This document shows, in pieces, positions 53,743 through 62,582 of a stretch of 64,000 nt of DNA. The notes below the pieces were generated by a model. The model made no database searches, was not told the DNA's origin, and saw nothing but the letters and a program-made list of their open reading frames with translations. Each line of letters opens with the position of its first letter. The first letter of the stretch is position 1. The stretch spans positions 1,051,432-1,115,431 of the forward strand of contig KE159609.1 of the NCBI GenBank assembly GCA_000403295.2, read 5' to 3'. The DNA is from Lachnospiraceae bacterium M18-1. Lineage in GTDB: Bacteria; Bacillota; Clostridia; Lachnospirales; Lachnospiraceae. The position numbers and the translations under genes are program-made.

Positions 53743-56700
53743 ATGAAGCGGATAGTTTCATGTCTGCTTGCGGTTATTCTCATTTTTTCTCTGTGTATGA
53801 AGACTTGGGCGGAGCCTGGAACTGCGGGGAGCAATCTGGGTTCAGGAGATGGGACAAGTCTGACTGAAAATGAAATAGAGGAAAAAGAAGAAAAACCTCA
53901 AGCCGGCGGCATTGCAGAAGAGGAAGACGATATGAATGCCGGAGATGACCCGGGAGCGGGGGACACTCTGGATACAGAGGGCGATTCGGGGGCAGATCAG
54001 GAAGCGAAGGATTCGGAGAACGAGAATGACAGGGATGGATCCGGAACAGAGGATGAAGACAAACCGGAAGATGAAGATGCGGAGGATGAAGATTCGGAAG
54101 ATGCGGAATCTGAGGAAGAAGAGGAAGAGCCTGAGAACCGCCGGACAGGAAACAAAGGCCAGGTGGATGTGACGATTCTTTCCGCATTTGATATGCAGGG
54201 GGCCGTGGATTTTACGGTGTCTCTTACGGGACAGGGGTCCAGGAACGTCACACTGGGGTCGGATCCGGGAGAAGAAAGCATGCGGGCTCCGCAGGCTGAC
54301 GTGACGTTTGAACAGCTGGAAGCAGGTAACTATGTCCTTACGGTTGAGGCGCCTGGCTTCGCCGCTTTTTCACAGGAGATCGTGGTAGAGGACTGGGCAT
54401 ATGCGGTTACGCTGACGACAGGGATGGTCAGCGGATTTGACGAGGGCAGGCCTCACCCGGGCATTTTGCTGTGGGGAGATGTAGACGGGAACGGCACGAT
54501 CGATGATATGGACCGGGATATGCTGGTAGATGCCATAGACGCAGGTGAGCGGAATCCGGAAATGCAGTCTGCCGCCCTGAATGGAAATCCGGCCCTGGAC
54601 CTGAACCGGAATGGACAGATCGATCTGGCGGATCTGGAGTATTTTGCAAAGGGGTACCGGTTTTCCGGAGATACCAGTTCTACTGTGCTGAGAAAAGTTC
54701 CGGCAGATGCTGTAGCGGTCAGTCCGGATAAGGACACTGCAGTTACCGGTGATCTGGAGGCTCTGCTGAAAAATGAAGGGAGCGTGGTCCTGAAGCCTGC
54801 AGGCGGCGGGACAATCTCTTCCAATACGCCTGTATGTGTGGAATTTGAGTTCGGCGGAAAAGACGGAATTTCGATGGCGGGTATGGTGTTCGACACAGGA
54901 AACGGGGATTCGATCAGCAAAATGGTCGCTACGGTTGAATATGTAGAAGGAAATATAGAACAGGAGGTTGACATTCCTTTTGACCGTGACATCAATTTTT
55001 TACTGGATGCAGACACCGTGCATCGGAGCCAGGATAAAAGCGGGGCGATCTGCATTGATTTCGGAATGCAGATCGCAGTAAAGAAGGTTACGCTGAAGAT
55101 TATGGGGATGCGGAATAATAATAATCTTGCGGAAATCTCCAAAGTGGAATTTTTGAATGATATGGAGGAGCGCATTCCGGAGCCTGAGATGAATATCCCG
55201 GAGAAGCTTTCAGCGAAGGCAGGAAATAAAAGCTTTACCCTGAACTGGGATCCCTGTGTGAATATCACGGGATATGAGGTGCGTATCACATCGGGCGCTT
55301 CCGGGGAAGAAGTATCAGAAACCGTAATGGTGAAGGGGAATACAGTACAGATCACGTCCTTTGGGAAAGAGAAGCTTAAGAACAATACAACCTATAAGGC
55401 GGCGGTGCAGTCAGTCAATGGGGCATGGAGAAGCGGATACAGCGAAGCAGTTGAGGTGACGCCGAAAGCGGATAAGAAACCGGATGCCCCGGATAACCTG
55501 AAGCTTACGGGAGCGTATAAGGCAATCAGCGCGGCGTGGAAAAAGATGGATAACACGGATACATATAATCTGTATTATCGGGAGAGCGGTAAGGGTTCCT
55601 TTACTAAGGTGGAAAAAATCCCTGCCAACAGTTATACGATCACCGGCCTGAAGGATAAGACAAGCTATGAAGTCTATGTGACCGGAGTCAATGAACTCGG
55701 CGAGAGTAAGCCGTCCCTGACCGGGAAAGCGGAGACCGTCTCACCGGACCCGGCGCAGATGCCCAGGTATAAGCTGATCAACTATGCTGAGGCCGGAGAA
55801 GTCAGCGGACATATCATTGATGCTTATTTTGGAAAGGGCATGATGAAGGAAAGCACGCGGGACACTGCGGAGGAAAAAACGGCATGGGGGACTGTGGACA
55901 ATGACCCTGTCTCATATTATCTGCTGAACAGCTGGGATTCCGGCGGATTTAATCCGATGGGGGAAATGGACGGACTGACGTATGAATTTGACCAGGCGTA
56001 TAAGCTGCAGGATATTGCCCTGCAGGAAGTGGCGGTACAGAGTCCGGCATATGGTTATGCCAGGGTGAAATATTGGGATGAGAGCGGAACATCAAAAGAA
56101 GTGACATTTTCGGTACAGAGAAAAACGGATTCGGAAAAACGGGTGTATTACATGCTGCATCTTGACGAGGCGATAACGGCGAAGAAGATCCAGATCGGAC
56201 TGGCCCGCGCGGTGGCCTTCGGTACGATCACCTGTTCCGAGATTTATTTTTATCACTATGATACTCTGGAAGATGAGATCATGGCGCTCTATACAAATGA
56301 CCTACATACGGAATTGAGAAGCGATGTGACCCAGGATACGATTGATAAACTCAGGGAAAAGGTCAATACGCCGGATGAGGTGAGCAAAGAGTACCATCCG
56401 AATCAGGAGAAACTGGAAAGAGAGCTCAAGACGGCGGAAGATATCCTGAATGCAAAGCAGCTGAACAAGACAGTAGAGGTGCATAACAGTATTACCACGG
56501 ACGATCTGAACCGGGGATTCGGCGGGCTGAACGCATGGCAGCCGCTCGGAGTTTCAGCGGCCGCAGGTGAAGAAATCACGGTTTATGTAGGACATAATAA
56601 AAAGAAGACCGGTGACAGCACGAATCTGCAGCTGATCGCGACACAGTATCACGCCGAAGCCAGCGCCATGTTCAGTCAGGCAGTGAACCTGAAGATCGGA

Positions 56701-59250
56701 AGAAATGATATTACGGTTCCGAAGATTAGTTCTATTGATGCGGAATCGGGAGGCGCTCTGTATATTCAGTATACCGGCAATCATAAAGACGATCATTATG
56801 GGGTACGCGTAAACGGAGGCGCGGAAGTACCGGTCCTGGATCTGTATCAGGTGACGGACAGAAACGAGCGTGTGCGGCTTGCAGAAGCGTATTTGAAGGA
56901 ATTGAAGGAGCATGTAGATCAGATGCCGGCCCGGCACGAGAAGCTTCACCAGGAATCAAAGCTGGGCTCTGTGAAGTACGATTATGCAGAGAGCGAGTGT
57001 ATACTGGGTGCATCAGATATTATGATGGATACGATGCTGCTGTCGCTTCCTGCCTCCCAGATTCTTAAGGGATCAGGAAATGATGCAGAAACGATCGTCA
57101 GCTCTGTGGAAGCAATGGAAAAGATGATGCATCTTTTCTATCAGCATAAGGGGCTGACAACACAGTCCGCAGATGAGAACAATGTGCCTGTGGACGGGAA
57201 GGACACCTATCCTTCCAGACATCTGAATATCCGGTATCAGCGGATGTTTGCGGGGGCATTTATGTATGCGTCCGGCAACCATATTGGAATAGAATGGGGC
57301 TCGACGCCCGGAATGGTATCTGCGGCGCCGGTCGTGTCAGACGCGGATGGAAAGTACGTAAGTGGAAGATACTTTGGATGGGGAATCGCTCATGAGATCG
57401 GGCACTGTATCAACCAGGGAAGCTATGCAGTTGCGGAGGTCACCAATAATTACTTTTCCGTGCTTGCGCAGGCTCAGGATAACAACGGCAGCGTGCGGTT
57501 TAAATATGACGAGGTCTATAAGAAAGTGACATCCGGTACGAAGGGACATTCCTCCAACGTATTTACACAGCTGGGACTGTACTGGCAGCTTCATCTGGCT
57601 TATGACAACGGATATAACTTTAAGACCTATGAAAACTATAATGATCAGCTTCAGAATCTGTTTTTTGCAAGGGTGGATACTTATGCAAGGACACCTTCCA
57701 AAGCTCCGGGCAATATCAAGTTGGAGCTTTCAGGAGACTCGGATCAGAACCTGATGCGCCTGTCCTGTGCGGCGGCGGAGAAAAATCTTCTGGAGTTCTT
57801 TGAGCGCTGGGGGATGACGCCCGATGAAGGGACAGCCGCATATGCGAAACAGTTCGAAGAGGAAACAAGGGCAATCTATTATGTAAATGATGAAGCTCGG
57901 GTATACAGGCTGACAAATCCGGGCAGCAGTCTGAATATGGATGGCAGCAAACAGGCAGTGAATATCATCTCAGAGGAGATCAATGCCGGGGAGGCGAACA
58001 GGGTAGACCTGAAGTTTTCATCGTCTATTCCATCCGCAGATATTCTGGGATATGAGATCGTGCGCTGTATGAGATCAGGCGGCGGCATACAGGAGGAAGT
58101 GGCAGGCTTCACTACCAGCGGTTCCTTCAGCGATTATGTGACGACAGTGAACAATCGTGTGGTGAAGTATAAGGTTACGGTGATCGACAAGTATTTGAAC
58201 CGATCAGCTCCGGCGGAGTCATCGGAACTGAAGATCCAGCATGACGGAAGCATTGATAAGGCAGGCTGGACAGCGGCCGTCAAGAATATAGATACAACAG
58301 TGAAGGCCAGAAATGGGATCGGAACAGGAAGTGAGTCTGAGGAAGAGCTTGGAACCGGGGCGGGTACCTGGGATCAGGATACGATCTGCGGTCCGGCAGC
58401 GGAAGATCCGATCAAACATGTGCTGGACAACAGCACAGATACGGTTTATACGGGCAGAGCAGGAGAAAAGGCGGAGATCGTCCTGGAGTTCCATAAAACC
58501 CATACGGTCACGGGATTCAAATATACACCGGCGCAGGGATACGATCTGATCAAGGACTACAGTATTTCTGTCCGCAAAGGAGGCCAGTGGGAAGAAGTGG
58601 CGGCCGGAACGTTCCAGTCAGACGATGCCCAGATCGTGTATTTTGGAAACGATCAGAACAGCAATCTTAATGTTTATCAGACGACGGCGGTGAAGCTGCA
58701 GATCAAAAACCAGGCAGGAAGGGAGATCGGAATTGCGGAGCTGGATGTACTGGGAGTGACCGGAGATGATGTGGACTTCCGGCGTACTGCCGGGGAGGAT
58801 ACACCGGTGATCGGACGGCTGAAAGAGGACTTCTCTTACGGCGGCGGTGTGATTCCGGCAGACTCTCTGGTATTTACCGGAGTTTATAAGGGGAATCCGG
58901 CGTACAACGTAGTGATCCTGTATGACCAGAACGGGGAGATCGTCGGCGGTGTCGATACAGACGGCAGTTTAAATGCAAGTCAGATTATTCTGGCAGATGT
59001 GCCGGATACAGGCCAGATTCAGGATGTTTCAGACGGATCCTGGGTATATTGGATCGAACCGAAACATATGATAGACCTTACGAAGCTGACGCATGTCCGG
59101 GCAGAGCTGTACCGTGTAGATGATGCTTCGGAAAATACGGGCCAGAGGCTTGTAAGCGATTCGAAGTTTGAGAAAATGCCGGCTCAGAGCCTGGATGGAC
59201 TGCCAGAGATCCAGCTTCAATCATCCGTACAAAAGGGGAGCAGGCTATGA
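53743..59250 (+). CDS. Secreted multidomain M60-like metallopeptidase with dockerin
   Basis: The ATG at 53743 (GAGGAG upstream) starts a signal peptide (1-24) of a 1835-residue protein. An Asp/Glu-rich linker (30-135) is followed by an Ig-like domain (about 137-235) and a type I dockerin with two calcium loops, DVDGNGTIDDMDRD from D246 and DLNRNGQIDLADLE from D286. Then come a discoidin-like domain (320-480), two FN3 domains (488-665) and another discoidin-like region (675-840). An M60 (enhancin/mucinase-type) catalytic region holds H1217-EIGH and E1232, matching HExxH(8-24)E. Further FN3 and F5/8-type C domains (about 1400-1670) follow. M60 enzymes cleave O-glycosylated mucin proteins. There is no C-terminal anchor. 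The stop overlaps the next start by 4 nt. Confidence 0.85.
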   Translation: MKRIVSCLLAVILIFSLCMKTWAEPGTAGSNLGSGDGTSLTENEIEEKEEKPQAGGIAEEEDDMNAGDDPGAGDTLDTEGDSGADQEAKDSENENDRDGSGTEDEDKPEDEDAEDEDSEDAESEEEEEEPENRRTGNKGQVDVTILSAFDMQGAVDFTVSLTGQGSRNVTLGSDPGEESMRAPQADVTFEQLEAGNYVLTVEAPGFAAFSQEIVVEDWAYAVTLTTGMVSGFDEGRPHPGILLWGDVDGNGTIDDMDRDMLVDAIDAGERNPEMQSAALNGNPALDLNRNGQIDLADLEYFAKGYRFSGDTSSTVLRKVPADAVAVSPDKDTAVTGDLEALLKNEGSVVLKPAGGGTISSNTPVCVEFEFGGKDGISMAGMVFDTGNGDSISKMVATVEYVEGNIEQEVDIPFDRDINFLLDADTVHRSQDKSGAICIDFGMQIAVKKVTLKIMGMRNNNNLAEISKVEFLNDMEERIPEPEMNIPEKLSAKAGNKSFTLNWDPCVNITGYEVRITSGASGEEVSETVMVKGNTVQITSFGKEKLKNNTTYKAAVQSVNGAWRSGYSEAVEVTPKADKKPDAPDNLKLTGAYKAISAAWKKMDNTDTYNLYYRESGKGSFTKVEKIPANSYTITGLKDKTSYEVYVTGVNELGESKPSLTGKAETVSPDPAQMPRYKLINYAEAGEVSGHIIDAYFGKGMMKESTRDTAEEKTAWGTVDNDPVSYYLLNSWDSGGFNPMGEMDGLTYEFDQAYKLQDIALQEVAVQSPAYGYARVKYWDESGTSKEVTFSVQRKTDSEKRVYYMLHLDEAITAKKIQIGLARAVAFGTITCSEIYFYHYDTLEDEIMALYTNDLHTELRSDVTQDTIDKLREKVNTPDEVSKEYHPNQEKLERELKTAEDILNAKQLNKTVEVHNSITTDDLNRGFGGLNAWQPLGVSAAAGEEITVYVGHNKKKTGDSTNLQLIATQYHAEASAMFSQAVNLKIGRNDITVPKISSIDAESGGALYIQYTGNHKDDHYGVRVNGGAEVPVLDLYQVTDRNERVRLAEAYLKELKEHVDQMPARHEKLHQESKLGSVKYDYAESECILGASDIMMDTMLLSLPASQILKGSGNDAETIVSSVEAMEKMMHLFYQHKGLTTQSADENNVPVDGKDTYPSRHLNIRYQRMFAGAFMYASGNHIGIEWGSTPGMVSAAPVVSDADGKYVSGRYFGWGIAHEIGHCINQGSYAVAEVTNNYFSVLAQAQDNNGSVRFKYDEVYKKVTSGTKGHSSNVFTQLGLYWQLHLAYDNGYNFKTYENYNDQLQNLFFARVDTYARTPSKAPGNIKLELSGDSDQNLMRLSCAAAEKNLLEFFERWGMTPDEGTAAYAKQFEEETRAIYYVNDEARVYRLTNPGSSLNMDGSKQAVNIISEEINAGEANRVDLKFSSSIPSADILGYEIVRCMRSGGGIQEEVAGFTTSGSFSDYVTTVNNRVVKYKVTVIDKYLNRSAPAESSELKIQHDGSIDKAGWTAAVKNIDTTVKARNGIGTGSESEEELGTGAGTWDQDTICGPAAEDPIKHVLDNSTDTVYTGRAGEKAEIVLEFHKTHTVTGFKYTPAQGYDLIKDYSISVRKGGQWEEVAAGTFQSDDAQIVYFGNDQNSNLNVYQTTAVKLQIKNQAGREIGIAELDVLGVTGDDVDFRRTAGEDTPVIGRLKEDFSYGGGVIPADSLVFTGVYKGNPAYNVVILYDQNGEIVGGVDTDGSLNASQIILADVPDTGQIQDVSDGSWVYWIEPKHMIDLTKLTHVRAELYRVDDASENTGQRLVSDSKFEKMPAQSLDGLPEIQLQSSVQKGSRL

Positions 59251-60278
59251 AAAAATATTTATCAGGGATTATAATCGCGGTGTTAGCCGGTCTTGCAATA
59301 CTTCCGCTGCAGGTATTTGCAGCGGAAGACGGTGAGATCCGGCTGAATGCGGAAAAAAAGAATGGTGTGGAAGTGTCTGTCATGATTCCGGAAGCAGCCG
59401 GGGAGAAGATATCTTCTCTTCAGCTGGGGCTGCAGATCACAGACCAGGATGGAAATGGAGCAGGGGCGGACGTCCTGAAGCAGATTGAAAGTCTGTCTTT
59501 CCAATGGAATCCGGATGTGCAGGCAAAAGCCAAGATCACGGAGCAGCGTTATGAGGGAGAAGCGGGAATCCTTCGGATCTATATTGCGGGAACGGAGCAG
59601 CTCTTTGGAGACAATGGGGCAGACGGCGGAGGCCTGGCGCTGGGGACCGTAACAGCAGCCATGGCAAGCGGCGGGAGCGCAGGTACAGAGATTTATATCA
59701 GCGCGGCGCAGGACTCTTTTAAGATGGCCCGCGGCGCCGAGGGGATACCTGTCCTGGCGGCACAGCCGGATGCAGTGCTCCTGGCAGTCCAGAATCCTGG
59801 CGTCCAGAATCCGGGTGTCCAGAATCCGGGTGTCCAAAAGCCCGGTCAGACAGATCCCGGGGACGGAACCGGAGAGAACCAGGAAGGGACAGGACGCCCG
59901 GGAGCAGATAAGTCTCAGCTTCAGGAAGTTTTAAACCTGGCAGCGGGATACCTGGAAGCCGATTATACATCAGAAAGCTATGCACTGCTGAAAAAGGCAG
60001 TGAAAGCAGGACAGGCGGTGCTGGACGATGTAAATGCTTCCCAGGAGGAAGTGGATCAGGCGGCAGAAGCAATTATGAATGCGGTCGGCAGCCTGGTGCC
60101 TGCGGCAATCACCAGTGTGGAAGAGCGGTATGGGCAGGATACGCTGTATGCGGGACAGAATCAGGCAGTCGGAACAGGAGATGCGGATTCCTGGCAGATA
60201 TATGCAGCAGTCATATTTTTAAGTATGTCTGTACTGGCAGGAGCGGGACTGCGGAAAAAATATTGGAAGAGGATATAG
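59247..60278 (+). CDS. Membrane-anchored cohesin-like and FIVAR-like protein
   Basis: This 343-residue protein has a signal peptide (1-25, ending VFAAEDG). Residues 28-175 form a beta-rich domain whose pattern (VEVSVMIPEA, SLQLGLQI, ILRIYIAGTEQLF, LALGTVTAAM) resembles a cohesin. A QNPGV repeat linker (about 181-197) is followed by a FIVAR-like helical domain (about 218-285). A TGD motif then leads into a C-terminal helix (313-335) and a basic tail (RKKYWKRI), as in surface anchors, though no true LPxTG is present. Translational coupling to a dockerin protein suggests it holds that peptidase at the cell surface. The cohesin call is by pattern only. Confidence 0.6.
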   Translation: MKKYLSGIIIAVLAGLAILPLQVFAAEDGEIRLNAEKKNGVEVSVMIPEAAGEKISSLQLGLQITDQDGNGAGADVLKQIESLSFQWNPDVQAKAKITEQRYEGEAGILRIYIAGTEQLFGDNGADGGGLALGTVTAAMASGGSAGTEIYISAAQDSFKMARGAEGIPVLAAQPDAVLLAVQNPGVQNPGVQNPGVQKPGQTDPGDGTGENQEGTGRPGADKSQLQEVLNLAAGYLEADYTSESYALLKKAVKAGQAVLDDVNASQEEVDQAAEAIMNAVGSLVPAAITSVEERYGQDTLYAGQNQAVGTGDADSWQIYAAVIFLSMSVLAGAGLRKKYWKRI

Positions 60279-60284
60279 AGATAT

Positions 60285-60830
60285 ATGGATTTTTTGCTTA
60301 ACCTGGATGGAAATATCTTATTATGGATTCAGGAATATATCCGTCAGGACTGGATGGACGGACTTTGGAAAGGAATCACGATGCTGGGAGATTCCGGGTG
60401 GTTCTGGATTGTGCTTTCCCTCCTCCTGATGATCCCAAGGCGGACCCGCTGGATCGGGATCACCTCTCTGGGGGCAGTCGTCATCGGAGCACTGATCACG
60501 AATGTGACTTTAAAAAATCTGGTTGCCCGTACCCGGCCCTATGAAGTCATAGACGGCCTGGTACTGCTGATCGAAAAGCAGGGGGATTATTCTTTTCCGT
60601 CCGGCCATACCTGTGCGTCCTTCGCGGCCGCCGGGGTGTACTGGCGGATGATGCCGAAGAAATACAGTGTTCCGCTGATGATCCTTGCGGCATTGATCGC
60701 ATGTTCCAGGCTTTATGTGGGAGTGCATTACCCTTCGGATGTATTGGCAGGACTGGCGATCGGCCTGTTTGGGGCGTGGGCTGCCTGGCAGCTGCAGAAA
60801 TATGTGAGGACGCATAGAGAAAGGGAGTGA
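60285..60830 (+). CDS. PAP2-family membrane phosphatase
   Basis: This 181-residue membrane protein has all three acid phosphatase motifs: K77-x6-R84-P85, P105-S-G-H108, and S141-R-x5-H148 with D152. About five helices are predicted. Family members remove phosphate from undecaprenyl pyrophosphate or phosphatidylglycerol phosphate. It lies 6 nt after the cohesin-like gene and probably shares its transcript, though a role in surface-protein display is not evident. Carrier-lipid recycling is the more likely function. Confidence 0.88.
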   Translation: MDFLLNLDGNILLWIQEYIRQDWMDGLWKGITMLGDSGWFWIVLSLLLMIPRRTRWIGITSLGAVVIGALITNVTLKNLVARTRPYEVIDGLVLLIEKQGDYSFPSGHTCASFAAAGVYWRMMPKKYSVPLMILAALIACSRLYVGVHYPSDVLAGLAIGLFGAWAAWQLQKYVRTHRERE

Positions 60831-60860
60831 ATCAGAGAAAATCCCTTTGGTGTTTAGAAT

Positions 60861-60907
60861 CAAATACCGCCGTATAGGAGAAATCTGCTCCTGTGCGGCG
60901 GTATTTG
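60861..60907. terminator. Hairpin between convergent PAP2 and pyrG genes
   Basis: CAAATACCGCCG (60861-60872) and CGGCGGTATTTG (60896-60907) are perfectly complementary, with an inner GGAG/CTCC stem. Its position suits a two-way terminator, although no T run follows on either strand. Confidence 0.55.
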
Positions 60908-60923
60908 AGATTGCAGGCGGAAA

Positions 60924-62531
60924 TTATTCCTGCCGTTTTTTCAGCGCCGCTTCCACAAACCCTTTGAATAACGGATGCGGACGGTTCGGCCTGGACTTCA
61001 GCTCCGGATGCGCCTGGGTTGCAATGAACCAGGGATGCTCCGGGATCTCGATCATTTCTACTATATTTCCGTCCGGCGAGAGGCCGGACAGTGTCATACC
61101 GTGTTCTTCCAGCACTTCCCGGTAATCATTGTTCACCTCGTAGCGGTGCCGATGCCGCTCCCGGATCTCTTTCTTTCCATACATACAGAAGGCTCTGGAG
61201 TTTTCCTTCAGGATACAGGGATAGGAACCCAGCCTCAGTGTGCCGCCGATATCTTCGACGCCGATCTGCTCCGGCATGATATGGATGACAGGATGGGTGG
61301 TGTCTGGCTTCAGTTCCATGCTGTGAGCATCATTGTACCCGATCACATTTCTGGCAAATTCTACGATGGAGAGCTGCATGCCCAGGCACAGGCCGAGGAA
61401 CGGGACGCCCCGGGTTCTTGCATAGCGGATGGCCTCGATCTTCCCCTCGATCCCACGGTTGCCGAAACCGCCGGGAACCAGGATCCCGCTGACATCTCCG
61501 AAGATCTCTGCTGCATTTTCCGCAGTGACCGTCTCCGAATCCACCCATTTGATGTTGACGGTAGTGTGGCTGTAGATCCCGCCGTGCTTCAATGCTTCCA
61601 CCACACTGATATAAGCGTCATGAAGCTGGATATATTTTCCGACTAATGCCACTGTAACTTCCTGGGTTGGGTGCTTTAACTTTTCTACCATCTCGATCCA
61701 GTCTTTCAGGTCCGGCCGGGGGCATTCCAGATGGAGACATTTGCAGGCAACCTCTGCCAGATGTTCCTGCTCCATGGCAAGGGGCGCCTCATACAGATAG
61801 TCGACATCCAGGTTTGAAAGCACATGGTCGGACGGAAGATTGCAGAACAGGGAGATCTTGTCCTTCAGGCCGATATTCAGCGGATATTCGGAACGGCAGA
61901 CGATGATATCCGGCTGGATCCCCATTCCCTGCAGTTCTTTGACACTGGCCTGCGTGGGCTTGGTCTTCATCTCCTGGGAGGCTTTCAGATATGGGATCAG
62001 CGTCACATGGATCAGGATCACATTTTCACGTCCCTTTTCGTGCTGAAACTGACGGATGGATTCCAGGAAAGGCTGGCTTTCAATGTCTCCAACGGTTCCG
62101 CCTACCTCGATGATGGCAATCTCCGTGCCGGAAGCAGAGGGATTGCGGTAAAACCGACTTTTGATCTCATTTGTGATATGGGGGATCACCTGTACGGTTC
62201 CGCCGCCGAAATCTCCCCGGCGTTCCTTCTGCAGGACAGACCAGTAGATCTTGCCTGTAGTCACGTTGGAGTTGCGTGTCAGACTTTCATCGATAAAACG
62301 CTCATAATGTCCAAGATCCAGATCGGTCTCCGCTCCGTCGTCGGTGACAAAGACTTCTCCGTGCTGGACGGGGTTCATGGTTCCCGGATCCATATTGATA
62401 TAGGGATCAAACTTCTGCATGGTGACGGTATATCCGCGCGCCTTCAGAAGCCGCCCCAAAGATGCTGCTGTGATGCCCTTTCCGAGGCCGGATACGACCC
62501 CGCCGGTTACAAAAACATATTTTACTGCCAT
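60924..62531 (-). CDS. pyrG: CTP synthase
   Basis: This 535-residue enzyme makes CTP from UTP, ATP and glutamine in pyrimidine synthesis. The synthetase domain begins [16 protein letters not shown] and has [17 protein letters not shown]. The glutaminase domain has the nucleophile Cys in FLGLCLGMQ and the His-Glu pair in AQAHPEL. Length is typical for the family. It is transcribed away from the DUF1846 gene start region and convergent to the PAP2 gene. Confidence 0.97.
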   Translation of the reverse strand: MAVKYVFVTGGVVSGLGKGITAASLGRLLKARGYTVTMQKFDPYINMDPGTMNPVQHGEVFVTDDGAETDLDLGHYERFIDESLTRNSNVTTGKIYWSVLQKERRGDFGGGTVQVIPHITNEIKSRFYRNPSASGTEIAIIEVGGTVGDIESQPFLESIRQFQHEKGRENVILIHVTLIPYLKASQEMKTKPTQASVKELQGMGIQPDIIVCRSEYPLNIGLKDKISLFCNLPSDHVLSNLDVDYLYEAPLAMEQEHLAEVACKCLHLECPRPDLKDWIEMVEKLKHPTQEVTVALVGKYIQLHDAYISVVEALKHGGIYSHTTVNIKWVDSETVTAENAAEIFGDVSGILVPGGFGNRGIEGKIEAIRYARTRGVPFLGLCLGMQLSIVEFARNVIGYNDAHSMELKPDTTHPVIHIMPEQIGVEDIGGTLRLGSYPCILKENSRAFCMYGKKEIRERHRHRYEVNNDYREVLEEHGMTLSGLSPDGNIVEMIEIPEHPWFIATQAHPELKSRPNRPHPLFKGFVEAALKKRQE

Positions 62532-62582
62532 GGCTTCCTCCCTTATGTGTGAAAATAGTTATGATTCAATTTCTCTTAAAAA

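Noticed and set aside
59788..59841. CRISPR-like short repeats
   Set aside because: These are in-frame codon repeats for QNPGV in a protein linker, without spacers.
60170..60278. Classical LPxTG sortase signal in the cohesin-like protein
   Set aside because: Only a TGD motif precedes the hydrophobic tail, and no LPxTG is seen, so membrane anchoring is stated but sortase attachment is not claimed.
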